The position numbers and the translations under genes were made by a program. The notes under the pieces were generated by a model that had not been told where the DNA came from, ran no database searches, and was given only the letters and a program-made list of their open reading frames with translations. From contig JACDZH010000010.1 in assembly GCA_013426815.1 (NCBI GenBank), positions 1 through 35,192 on the forward strand: a stretch of 35,192 nucleotides of DNA, read 5' to 3'. Of this stretch, positions 1-9,739 are shown one piece after another. This DNA is from Paludibacter sp. (GTDB lineage: Bacteria; Bacteroidota; Bacteroidia; Bacteroidales; Paludibacteraceae). Numbering within the stretch: position 1 is the first letter of the stretch; every line of letters starts with the position of its first letter.

Positions 1-55
1 TCACCTCAATTATCAATTGAATTTTAAAATTCTTATCCCGAACTCAGGTTAATAC

Positions 56-1719
56 TTACTTAAAACGATTCCCTTTCGCCTATTCATTTGCAATATAACC
101 ACCTACCCTGTATCCCATAGCAATGATGGTAAGAGCAGGATTAAACCCACCATTTGTAACATTTAAACTGCCATCATCCACAAAAAGATTAAGTGTTTCA
201 TGTTCTCTGCCATAAGCATCGGTTACAGAAGTTTTCGGGTCGTTACCCATTCGGAAGGTACCTGTCTTATGTTATCCTCCACTTACACCTTTGCCTTTTC
301 CTGCGGCTTGCCAGGTTAATTCAGCTCCTGCTTCAATAAATAATTCTACTGATTTTGCAGCAATAAAGTTTGAAGCCTTTATATCCGCATCATGTCGTTC
401 GCCCAATAGGCGGGCAACAGGAATTCCCCAAAAGTCTTTTACCGGAGGGTTAATAGTTACTCTTGCATTAAAGTTTGGAATTTCCTGTACCGGTACTAAG
501 ACTCTGGATATCCTTTTAAAAATAGTGTCGTTGAAATTCCTTGTGTTTTAACCCCCAGACAGGTTCACCTTTAGGGCGAAATTCGGAAAACTGATAGGAT
601 GGCATTATTAAAAAATCGTTGGTAAGCAATGCACCTCCAATTATACCATCATTGTGATGATTAAAGTCACAAACTGCAAATGAACCTCCGGGTCCAAAAT
701 CTTCATAAATTTCGTCTTTAAAAAGACCAAAAGCTCCGGAATAACAATGTCTCTGTAGATTTCGTCCTACCCAATCGTTTCCATTCCCAATACCATTGGG
801 GAAAAATTTAGATTTAGAATTCAACAACAAACGGGCAGTTTCGATGGCTGATGCTGAAACAATTATGACATCGGCGTTTGAGTTTGCTGTTTATAATCTG
901 CATCAAAATAACACATTCCTTAAATTTTCCCCTTATCATTTACAAGAATTTCACTCACAACTGAATATACGAGCAGATCACAATTCCCTGTTTCAATGGC
1001 TTTTGGAATGATTGTATTAAGAGTCCCTGCTTTTGCATATACCGGACAAGCATGACCTACACACGTACGCATTCGATAGCAAGCAGGACGATTGTCGTAT
1101 GGAACAGAATTACGAAGCATTGTAACAGTGAAAGGATACCAAACCAAACGTAAAGCGGCATCATTTAAAATTTGCGCCTCTTTGTTGTGCGAAAATGGTG
1201 GCAAATGAAGTGGTATTTTCCGGGTTGGTAAAAAAGATTTTGACTATAATCGCCCGAAACTCCCATTTCCCACTCAGCCTTTTCGTAAAAAGGTTCAAGA
1301 TCAGCATAACTTATGGTCCAATCTGCCATAGTTGTGCCTTCCACTCCACCATAAACAGATTTAAATTTAAAATCTTCTTCCATAAATCGCCAGGCCATGT
1401 CACCATAGCTCACAGTACCCGAACCTACACGTGCAGCCAAAGCATTAAATCCACCCTCCGATGGACGAATAATCTGTGTACAACCATCCTTATTCTCAAT
1501 TACCATGCAATGTCTTTCATCATCAGGATCATAAGCTTTACCAAGTGCTCTATTGGTACGTTGAGCACGTAATTCATCGTTATAAATATCATCGTATTTA
1601 GCCAATCCACCACGTTCTAATAATACCACCGAAAGTCAGGCAAAACTTAGCTCTTTAGCAGCTGCTCCGCCACCTGCACCTGCACCCACAACTATGACAT
1701 TAACATGTTTAATTTTCAT
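56..1719 (-). pseudogene. Degenerate GMC-family FAD-dependent oxidoreductase (frameshifted paralog of 2871-4529)
   Basis: ORF fragments 1165-1629, 920-1204 and 516-830 and the tail at ~56-300 (ending ..KGNRFK) align collinearly with the intact 2871-4529 protein but lie in different frames. ATG at 1717-1719 (MKIKHVNVIVVGAGAGGGAAAKELS). Confidence 0.93.
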
Positions 1720-1753
1720 GAATTGACCAAGTATATCGTTACTAGATAACTAC

Positions 1754-2851
1754 TCAAATTCTTGTTATTTTCATCATTTTTTGTTTTAGTTTGGGGTCAT
1801 TGGCCTTATGACAATCGGTACACGAAACAAAGTGAATATCGTTTTTGCTGTTTTTGTCTTTAAATGTCGTATTCATTTGAGTTACATCTAATTTACAATT
1901 CGACATTGGTGGGTGACATTTTTTGCAACTATTCCGTGCATCGTTGCTATGTGGTTCGTGGCAAGCCATACAGCTTAATCCTTCGTGAACTCCCCGTGGC
2001 GTTCTATCATCACTTGTTCCTGCTTGATGTGCTGCATTTGGAGCATGACATTGAATACAGTTTCGCATAATAGGGTCGTCTGAAACAGCAACTTCACGAT
2101 TATTATCCGTTAACTTCAGTTTTGGCAAATCAACTACATTAATATTGATTTTTTCATGTCTATGAAAAAAAGTCAAACTTGGTTTTTCTGCTTTTCGTTT
2201 ATAAAAAGCTTCCTGCGGATTTGAATAATCAGGTTGTGATACAGGTTTTCCTTCTTGATGAATTTGATGACATGCCATACAAGGTATTGCTGACCTGTGC
2301 ATTAACTCTTTGTCTTTCAATTTCCAAGGACCTTTATTTTTCAAAGGTTCTACAATTTCGTCAACTGATTTACTATTGAACATTCCATGACAACGTAGGC
2401 AGTCGAAATTTATTTGCTCGGTAGTATTATGTTTTTCATTCAAAAAAACATGACTATAGGTCATTGAATGACCACCCAATTTCCATTTAGCAAATTCATT
2501 GGTATGGCAACGTTCGCAATTGTTCATAACATCTAATATCTGCTCTTCATTCATTCGAATATTTTCAGTATTAACTTTTCTGACGTGATTAACCACCATC
2601 ATTCCTTTTTCTTTCAAGCTATGAAATCCATTGCTTAAAGCTGTTCCATGACAATCTTTACATGTCAGATTTTGATGTGATGAGTGGGCGTGCGATTCTA
2701 CTCTTAATTCAATTTCGTGGCACGAAGCACATGTTTTGTACGGTGAAGCACTGTTCCAGTAGGTATAGAATGAGCCAAACCCAACCAAACCAAACAGGAG
2801 AATAATTGAAAGTATTAATGAAATTGTTTTATAGCGACTGTTTATATTCAT
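1754..2851 (-). CDS. Multiheme c-type cytochrome (NapC/NirT-like N-terminus), nine CXXCH motifs
   Basis: 365 aa, N-terminal TM helix; CASCH, CKDCH, CERCH, CLRCH, CMACH, CIQCH, CMACH, CKKCH, CTDCH. Confidence 0.92.
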   Translation of the reverse strand: MNINSRYKTISLILSIILLFGLVGFGSFYTYWNSASPYKTCASCHEIELRVESHAHSSHQNLTCKDCHGTALSNGFHSLKEKGMMVVNHVRKVNTENIRMNEEQILDVMNNCERCHTNEFAKWKLGGHSMTYSHVFLNEKHNTTEQINFDCLRCHGMFNSKSVDEIVEPLKNKGPWKLKDKELMHRSAIPCMACHQIHQEGKPVSQPDYSNPQEAFYKRKAEKPSLTFFHRHEKININVVDLPKLKLTDNNREVAVSDDPIMRNCIQCHAPNAAHQAGTSDDRTPRGVHEGLSCMACHEPHSNDARNSCKKCHPPMSNCKLDVTQMNTTFKDKNSKNDIHFVSCTDCHKANDPKLKQKMMKITRI

Positions 2852-2870
2852 TTTTCAAATTTTTAAATAT

Positions 2871-4529
2871 TTACTTAAAACGATTCCCTTTAGCCCACTC
2901 ATTTGCTATATAACCACCTACCCTGTATCCCAAAGCAATGATGGTAAGAGCAGGATTAAAACCACCGTTCGTTACATTTAAACCACCATCGGCTACAAAA
3001 AGATTCGGTGTTTCATGAACTCTGCCAAAAGGATCGGTAACAGATTTTTTCGGGTCGTTACCCATTCGGCAAGTTCCTGCCTGATGAGCTCCACCACTTA
3101 CACCTTTTCCTTTGCTTGCTGTTTGCCATGTAAATTCAGCACCTGCTTCTAAAAGCCATTTTTCTGCTTTTTCTGCAATAAAATTAGCCCCTTTCATATC
3201 TGCGTCGAGTCTTTCACCCGATAAACGTGCAACAGGAATACCCCAAAAATCTTTTACCGAAGGGTCAACAGTTACTCTTGAATTAAAGTTTGGCATTTCC
3301 TGCAAAGGTCCCATTACTCTTGCCACTTTTTTAAAATTATTTCGTTGAAATTCTTTGTGTTTTAATCCCCAGTACGGTTCACCTTTTGGACGAATTTCAG
3401 AGAACTGATAAGGCATTCGAATAAACTCATTGGCAAGCAATGCTCCTCCAACAATTCCTTCGTTGTGGTGATTAAAGTCGCATAAAGCAATGGAAGCTCC
3501 CGGACCAAAATCATCATATATTTCATCTTTAAAAATTCCATAAGCTCCTGTATATAAATGCCCCTGAAGATTACGCCCTACCCAATCGTTTCCATTTCCA
3601 ATACCATTCGGGAAAAATTTGGATTTAGAATTCAAGAGTAAACGGGCAGTTTCAATTGCTGATGCTGAGACGATTAAGACATCAGCAGATTGAGTTTGCT
3701 GTTTATTGTCTGCATCAAAATAATTTACCCCGTAAATTTTACCATTATCATTTACAAGAATTTCGCTGACAAGCGAGTTAATACGTAATTCACAGTTCCC
3801 TGTTTCAATGGCTTTTGGAATAACTGTATTATGTGAGCCTGCTTTTGCATTTACCGGACAAGCAAACCCTACACATGTTCGCATCCGATAGCATGCTGGA
3901 CGATTATCGTAAGGAACAGAATTCCTAAGCATGGGAATTGGAAATGGATGCCAACCCAAACGTAAAGCCGCATCTTTTAATATTAACGCTTCCTTATTAT
4001 GTGAAAAAGGTGGCATTGGAAGTGGTTTATTTCGGGGTGGCGAAAAAGGATTCTGGGTTTCATCGCCTGATACACCCATCTCCCACTCAGCCTTTTCGTA
4101 ACAGGGTTCAAGATCTGAATAACTTATTGGCCAATCGGATAAAGATGACCCTTCTACTGCACCGTAAATAGATTTTAATTTAAAATCCTCTTCCATAAAT
4201 CGCCAGGCCATTGCACCATAGCTCACAGTACCTGAACCAACGCAAGCAGCCACTTCGCTGAATCCACCATCTGATGGTCGAATAATTTTTGTACTGCCAT
4301 CTTTATTCTCAATCACCCTGCAATGTCTTGCGTCATCAGGTCCGTAAGCTTGTCCTAATGCCCTTATGCGTTGCGAATGTAATTCATCATCATAAACATC
4401 ATCATATTTTGCCCATCCACCTCGCTCAAATAGCACTACCGACAGTCCGGCAAAACTAAGTTCTTTTGCAACTGCTCCCCCACCTGCTCCGGCACCTATA
4501 ACTATTGCATTTACATGTTTGTTTTTCAT
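2871..4529 (-). CDS. GMC-family FAD-dependent oxidoreductase (gluconate/glycoside dehydrogenase large-subunit type)
   Basis: N-terminal dinucleotide-binding motif VIGAGAGGGAVAKELS; C-terminal GGAHQAGTCRMGNDPKKSVTDPFGRVHETPNLFVADGG typical of GMC_oxred_C. Start placed at MKNKH (4529) rather than the longer ORF start. Confidence 0.93.
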   Translation of the reverse strand: MKNKHVNAIVIGAGAGGGAVAKELSFAGLSVVLFERGGWAKYDDVYDDELHSQRIRALGQAYGPDDARHCRVIENKDGSTKIIRPSDGGFSEVAACVGSGTVSYGAMAWRFMEEDFKLKSIYGAVEGSSLSDWPISYSDLEPCYEKAEWEMGVSGDETQNPFSPPRNKPLPMPPFSHNKEALILKDAALRLGWHPFPIPMLRNSVPYDNRPACYRMRTCVGFACPVNAKAGSHNTVIPKAIETGNCELRINSLVSEILVNDNGKIYGVNYFDADNKQQTQSADVLIVSASAIETARLLLNSKSKFFPNGIGNGNDWVGRNLQGHLYTGAYGIFKDEIYDDFGPGASIALCDFNHHNEGIVGGALLANEFIRMPYQFSEIRPKGEPYWGLKHKEFQRNNFKKVARVMGPLQEMPNFNSRVTVDPSVKDFWGIPVARLSGERLDADMKGANFIAEKAEKWLLEAGAEFTWQTASKGKGVSGGAHQAGTCRMGNDPKKSVTDPFGRVHETPNLFVADGGLNVTNGGFNPALTIIALGYRVGGYIANEWAKGNRFK

Positions 4530-4663
4530 AATTTTAAAATTTGCCCCCAAGCCCCCGAACAGGGAATAGAGAGAAGTTCGAGAAATCTTAAATCTTCACT
4601 TTTAATGACAAATAAATTTTATTTTTGTCATTTGAGTTTTATGTTTAAATTAATTGTATTTTT

Positions 4664-5224
4664 TTATTTATATCTGTTTTGTCCGATAATAATTGGAGTA
4701 TCCAATTTGAGCATTTTATAACTTACATTGTTTTTATTACCGCCGTGCTTAGGACTACCGTAAAAACTCTGCATTGTATGTCTGATAACCATACTGAAAA
4801 ATTTTTTATCGGCTCCTTTTTCCCAATGTGAGTGCTTTAGTTCATCCTTATCAATCAATTTGAGTAATATAGTTTGATTTTCCCAATTTAATTCCTCAAA
4901 TTTAGAATTGAATTTCTCCATACTCGATTGTTGTAACAGTTTTAGTCCATCTCTGTAATCTTTTTGAAATTGTTGGTATGGTCCCATCAACTGTTTATCA
5001 ATAAAGTTTGTTGCTCCGGCATCGCGCGCTCCCATAGACTCATCGGTTGGTATAATTTGTTCCACCAATGCATCGAGAATTAGTACTTCATTTTCGGTAA
5101 AGAAACGCCATTTACTTATGGGTTTTTTATTCAAAGCTCCTAAACTTAACAAAGAAATTCCACCAATACCCACTAAAGATAATGATAAAAATTTTCGTCT
5201 TGAAATTTTATTTTTTACATCCAT
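4664..5224 (-). CDS. Gluconate 2-dehydrogenase subunit 3-like protein (Tat-exported small subunit)
   Basis: N-terminal SRRKFLSLSLVGIGG Tat-like signal; ALVEQIIPTDESMGARDAGATNFIDKQL typical of this family; adjacent to the GMC subunit. Confidence 0.85.
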   Translation of the reverse strand: MDVKNKISRRKFLSLSLVGIGGISLLSLGALNKKPISKWRFFTENEVLILDALVEQIIPTDESMGARDAGATNFIDKQLMGPYQQFQKDYRDGLKLLQQSSMEKFNSKFEELNWENQTILLKLIDKDELKHSHWEKGADKKFFSMVIRHTMQSFYGSPKHGGNKNNVSYKMLKLDTPIIIGQNRYK

Positions 5225-5263
5225 ATTATAATTTTATTTTTTTATTTTACAAAAATTCTATTC

Positions 5264-6262
5264 TCAACCTTTAGTCGAAAAAGCTGCATCGAAAGGCAAC
5301 ACAGAAGGTTCAAAATCTTTAGATTTTATATAATGATATGCTTCATTTGCTCCGTGAAAGCGTTCCATTCCGGCATCTTCCCACTCTATTGATAAAGGTC
5401 CGGTGTAACCAATACGATTTAATGCTCGAACAATATATTCAAAATTTACAATTCCCCTGCCCGGAGAACAAAAATTCCATTTACGTCGATAATCGCCAAA
5501 ATCAAGATAGCCACCGAAAGTTCCTGCTTGTGTTAGTTTTTTGTTGATATCCACATCTTTCACATGTACATGCAAAATTCTATCTGCAAATTTTTCAATA
5601 AATTCGATATAATCCACACCCTGATAAGCCAAATGGCTAGGGTCAAAATTAAATCCAAAAGCAGAATGATAATTGATTGCTTTCAAAGCCCTTTCGGCAG
5701 TAACAATATCAAAAGCAATTTCGGTGGGATGAACTTCCAGCGCAAATTTTACGTTCAACTTTTGATATTCGTCTAGAATAGGTGTCCAGCGTTGAGCAAA
5801 ATTGGCAAAACCTTCTTCAATCATTTCGGGTGGAGTGGGCGGAAAGGAATAAATCAGATTCCAGATAGAACTTCCTGTAAATCCGTTCACCACATTTATT
5901 CCAAGTTGTTTGGCAACAACTGCTGTTTTAATCATTTCATCGGCAGCCCTTTTTTGCACTTCAGCCGAGTTTCCATTTCCCCAAATATATTCAGGTAAAA
6001 TAGCTTTGTGTCGCAAATCAATTTTGTCGCATACAGCCTGACCAACCAAATGATTCGAAATGGCGAATAGCTTTAAATTGTGTTTGACCAATAATTTCAA
6101 TATTTGTTCACAATACGTCAAATTTGCTTTTGAAATATTAATGTGGTTTCCCCAACATGCAAGTTCCAACCCATTGTAACCAATTTCGGATGCCTTTTTG
6201 CAAACTTCTTCAAGTGGCAAATCAGCATATTGTCCGGTAAATAATGTTATATTTCTCGACAT
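5264..6262 (-). CDS. Sugar phosphate isomerase/epimerase family (xylose isomerase-like TIM barrel)
   Basis: 332 aa; [68 protein letters not shown]. Confidence 0.92.
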   Translation of the reverse strand: MSRNITLFTGQYADLPLEEVCKKASEIGYNGLELACWGNHINISKANLTYCEQILKLLVKHNLKLFAISNHLVGQAVCDKIDLRHKAILPEYIWGNGNSAEVQKRAADEMIKTAVVAKQLGINVVNGFTGSSIWNLIYSFPPTPPEMIEEGFANFAQRWTPILDEYQKLNVKFALEVHPTEIAFDIVTAERALKAINYHSAFGFNFDPSHLAYQGVDYIEFIEKFADRILHVHVKDVDINKKLTQAGTFGGYLDFGDYRRKWNFCSPGRGIVNFEYIVRALNRIGYTGPLSIEWEDAGMERFHGANEAYHYIKSKDFEPSVLPFDAAFSTKG

Positions 6263-6264
6263 AA

Positions 6265-7419
6265 TCAGCTTATTAATTTAATCCATTTTTGATTGCTTGA
6301 AGCTGATTCTACAACAGCATCAATAAACTGCATACCTCGCAATCCATCGTTTACAGTTGCTATATCAGCATTTTCAGATTCAAAACCCGCTTTGTAGTTT
6401 CTGATAGCGGTAGCAAAGTTTCGGTAAATATTGGCAAACGCTTCAATTAATCCTTCAGGGTGTCCACCCGGAAGTCGGGTATTTTTAATAGCTTCTTTGC
6501 ATAAATTGGCATTATCACCAGCTCTTAAAACCTGCATGGGTTTATTTAATAAATTTAAAATCAGTGAATTCGGTTCTTGTTGGTGCCATTCAATACCACC
6601 AAATTCACCATAAACTCTAATTTTAAGATTATTTTCTTCACCTACACTTATCTGACTGGCATATAAAATTCCTTTTGCTCCCTGGTCGAAATGAATCAAT
6701 ACATTGGCATCATCTTCGAGCATTCGTCCAGAAACATAAGTGCTGAAATCGGCACACACTTCCGTAATTTTTTGTCCGGTAATGTATTCTGCGAGGTTTT
6801 GAGCATGAACACCAATATCGCCTATTGAACCGCTTTTGCCCGATTTAGTCGGATTTGTGCGCCAGTTAGCCTGTTGATTACCACTTGATTCAATAGCAGT
6901 TGCTAACCAACCTTGTGGATACTCAACCACCACTTTACGAATTTTCCCCAAATCGCCCTGCTGAACAGTGTGTTTTGCTTGCTTTACCAATGGATATGCT
7001 GAGTACGGGTGAGTTAGAGCAAATATAAGTCCTGTAGATTCAACCAATGACACTAATTGTTCTGCTTCGATGGTTGTCAATGTCATTGGTTTTTCGCAAA
7101 CCACATGAAAGCCACTTTCCAAAGCCATTTTAGCAATATCGAAATGCAAGAAATTGGGAGTTACTATGCTAACAAAATCAATCCGTTCACCCTCAGGCAT
7201 TTGTTTTTCTTTTTCAAACATTTCCCGATATGAACCATAAACACGTTCATCCTTTAAATAATAAGCTTCTCCGGCTTGCTTGGATAATGCTACATCGGCA
7301 TTAAATGCGCCAGCAACAAGTTCAATTTCATTGTCCAACGCTGATGACATGCGATGCACAACACCAATAAATGACGAAAGACATCCGCCGACCATACCCA
7401 TTCTTAGTTTTCTCCTCAT
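6265..7419 (-). CDS. Gfo/Idh/MocA family oxidoreductase
   Basis: 384 aa; [17 protein letters not shown] nucleotide-binding N-terminus, [11 protein letters not shown] motif, [16 protein letters not shown]. Confidence 0.93.
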   Translation of the reverse strand: MRRKLRMGMVGGCLSSFIGVVHRMSSALDNEIELVAGAFNADVALSKQAGEAYYLKDERVYGSYREMFEKEKQMPEGERIDFVSIVTPNFLHFDIAKMALESGFHVVCEKPMTLTTIEAEQLVSLVESTGLIFALTHPYSAYPLVKQAKHTVQQGDLGKIRKVVVEYPQGWLATAIESSGNQQANWRTNPTKSGKSGSIGDIGVHAQNLAEYITGQKITEVCADFSTYVSGRMLEDDANVLIHFDQGAKGILYASQISVGEENNLKIRVYGEFGGIEWHQQEPNSLILNLLNKPMQVLRAGDNANLCKEAIKNTRLPGGHPEGLIEAFANIYRNFATAIRNYKAGFESENADIATVNDGLRGMQFIDAVVESASSNQKWIKLIS

Positions 7420-8744
7420 AGCTGTGTTTTATTTTGTTTTTTTGTGTAAATTAGTAATAATATAAATGCTATTATCAGAAAGGCAGGTAAGATAGCTACC
7501 AACCTTAATGTTTCGGCTCCTGCCATAACTTTTACCTGAGTCAAAATTAAAAATTCTTTTGTTCCTTCCAATGCATTCAGAATGTCGGAAACTGTATAGG
7601 TTGTTGGTATTGATGCTACAACCTGGTTGTCATAAACTTTCCCCATAAATGGTAAAACAAGTGAAACAGACAACATACCTGCTCCACCCATAATTGACAA
7701 TCCTAATGCGCCCGTTTTGGGCAGATATTCAGCAACATAACCTAGCATTGTAGGCCAAAAATAAGTAACTCCAATTGCAAAAACAGCTGTTGCAACTATA
7801 GTTGTCCAACCGTTCGAATAACTCAGTAAAACTAACCCTATACCGGCAACAACAGAAGAAAATAACAGCATTCCTGCCGGATTCAGTTTGTGTACAACGG
7901 GACCTGCGAAAGAACGTCCAACAGCCATAATTCCATTTATAAACACAAGCAATAAAATGGCAGGCACACCTGCATTACTTAATAAAACAGTAATCCATTG
8001 ATTGGTTCCAAGTTCGGTGCTCGAAGTGAGAAACATGCAAAAAACCATAAACAAGAATAGTGGAGTTAAACAAGCTTTTATCATTTCTTTTGAGGAAATT
8101 CCTGAACTTACTCTTTCTGTTTTTGGGAATTTTAGTTTTAAAAATAAATACCCATAAACAAAAACTGGAATCATAATAACTGCCATTTTTATCTGCCATC
8201 CTACGTTTATCAGCCCCAAAGTATAAGCTGCCAAACCTCCAATTACAATTCCACCCGGAAACCAAACATGAAATCCATTCAGCATTTTTGTTTTATTTTC
8301 AGGGAATAAAGTTGCCACTAAAGGGTTACAAGCTGCTTCCACAAAACCATTTGCAATTCCGATCAACAAAGTTGAGCCAAAAAGTGTCCAAAATCCGTTA
8401 GAAAATATAGTCAGAACAACCCCTGCCAAATGTCCAACAAAGGCAAAAACAAGTATGGTTTTCATACCCAGTAAATCAACCAAAAATCCACCAAATATCA
8501 TTGCAAGCGTAAAACCCCAAAATGCAGTGCCAATACACCAGCCAATTTCTTCGTTGCTTAAATTAAAAACTGTACCAAATGTATTACCCAGCAAATCAGC
8601 CCTTATAGCAAAGGTCATAGCGGTAGCAATTAGTGCAATGCGGCTTGCAAAAAACAATTTTTTTCTATTGATTTCCAGTACCCCCTTGCCCCCCAAAGGG
8701 GGTTCAAATTTAGTTTTGTCTTGTAAATACATATCTTTATTCAT
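7416..8744 (-). CDS. MFS transporter (sugar/nucleoside-symporter-like)
   Basis: 442 aa, ~12 hydrophobic segments; MTFAIRADLLGNTFG, WCIGTAFWGFTLAMIFGGFLVDLLGMK. Confidence 0.88.
   Translation of the reverse strand: MNKDMYLQDKTKFEPPLGGKGVLEINRKKLFFASRIALIATAMTFAIRADLLGNTFGTVFNLSNEEIGWCIGTAFWGFTLAMIFGGFLVDLLGMKTILVFAFVGHLAGVVLTIFSNGFWTLFGSTLLIGIANGFVEAACNPLVATLFPENKTKMLNGFHVWFPGGIVIGGLAAYTLGLINVGWQIKMAVIMIPVFVYGYLFLKLKFPKTERVSSGISSKEMIKACLTPLFLFMVFCMFLTSSTELGTNQWITVLLSNAGVPAILLLVFINGIMAVGRSFAGPVVHKLNPAGMLLFSSVVAGIGLVLLSYSNGWTTIVATAVFAIGVTYFWPTMLGYVAEYLPKTGALGLSIMGGAGMLSVSLVLPFMGKVYDNQVVASIPTTYTVSDILNALEGTKEFLILTQVKVMAGAETLRLVAILPAFLIIAFILLLIYTKKQNKTQL
8681..8702. repeat. C/G-run palindrome, copy A (inside the MFS 5' coding region)
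   Basis: cccccttgccccccaaaggggg, followed by ttcaaattt. Confidence 0.75.
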
Positions 8745-8799
8745 TTAATGTTTCTTTTAATCCTTATATAATATTATAAATATAGTTGCCAATATTGAA

Positions 8800-8824
8800 C
8801 CCCTTTTTGGGGGGAGGTAGGGGG
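8800..8824. repeat. C/G-run palindrome, copy B (inverted relative to copy A)
   Basis: cccctttttggggggaggtaggggg; its reverse complement resembles copy A. Confidence 0.7.
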
Positions 8825-8828
8825 CCTT

Positions 8829-9689
8829 TCATTCTTTTATCATCCAAGAAGTTAATCGATTGAAATATTCGACAGATTCTTTAACTTCGGGTAAAGAGTT
8901 ATCCCAATGATGTTCATATTCAACAGTAATAGATCCTTTATAACCCTGACGTTTTAACTCGTGCATTAATCCCGAAAAATCACTTATCCCAGTGCCCCAT
9001 GGTACATCATGATAACCCAATTTTCCTTCCACGCCTGGAATCAAATCTTTTGCATGAACTGCTAAAATTCGACCTTCGTATTTTTTTAACGATTCCAAAG
9101 CGTCTAATCCCGAACGTATCCAATGACCAAGATCTGTACAAACTCCAATATATTTGTTACGTTTGGAGATTTGATTCATTGTAAAATCCGGATTCCAATA
9201 AATAGATGGCTTAGCGTGATTATGAAGCGCGATATTTATCTGATATTTCAGTGCAAGTGGCTCGATATAATTAAGTAAAGTAGAATCTGCTTCTGTAATA
9301 ATTGTTTTAATACCCATATCCTTTGCAAAATCAAAAAGTTGGTCCCATTCAGCAGTAGTTTTCAAATTTACCACGCCATAATTCAGGAGTTTCATCCCTT
9401 TTGATTGAATCAAACTCAACAGTTCTTTTCTTTTCTCCTTATCCAATTTGTAATTAGTATCACCGGTAATATTTGCTCCTATTGTTTGACCGGGATACAT
9501 TTCAATATTGGTAATTCCGGCTGCTTTCATTTTGTCCAACGCTACATCAAATGCGAAAAGCTTGAATGTCCATGCTTGCGCCGCAAGTTGCCAACCCATT
9601 TGGGTTGTTGCTGAGTTATTATATTGCGCATACAATCCTGAAACACAACAAAATAAACATATTGAGAAAATAATCTTTTTGAAGTTCAT
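8829..9689 (-). CDS. Exported sugar phosphate isomerase/epimerase-like protein
   Basis: Signal peptide MNFKKIIFSICLFCCVSGLYAQ; IEMYPGQTIG, VCTDLGHWIRSGLDALESL, ILAVHAKDL, GSITVEYEHHWDNS. Confidence 0.9.
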   Translation of the reverse strand: MNFKKIIFSICLFCCVSGLYAQYNNSATTQMGWQLAAQAWTFKLFAFDVALDKMKAAGITNIEMYPGQTIGANITGDTNYKLDKEKRKELLSLIQSKGMKLLNYGVVNLKTTAEWDQLFDFAKDMGIKTIITEADSTLLNYIEPLALKYQINIALHNHAKPSIYWNPDFTMNQISKRNKYIGVCTDLGHWIRSGLDALESLKKYEGRILAVHAKDLIPGVEGKLGYHDVPWGTGISDFSGLMHELKRQGYKGSITVEYEHHWDNSLPEVKESVEYFNRLTSWMIKE

Positions 9690-9705
9690 ATTGAATTTTT
9701 TTTTT

Positions 9706-9731
9706 ATATTGTTATCGAATATTGTTATCGA
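9706..9731. repeat. Perfect 13-bp tandem duplication
   Basis: atattgttatcga x2, followed by acaatat. Confidence 0.9.
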
Positions 9732-9739
9732 ACAATATG

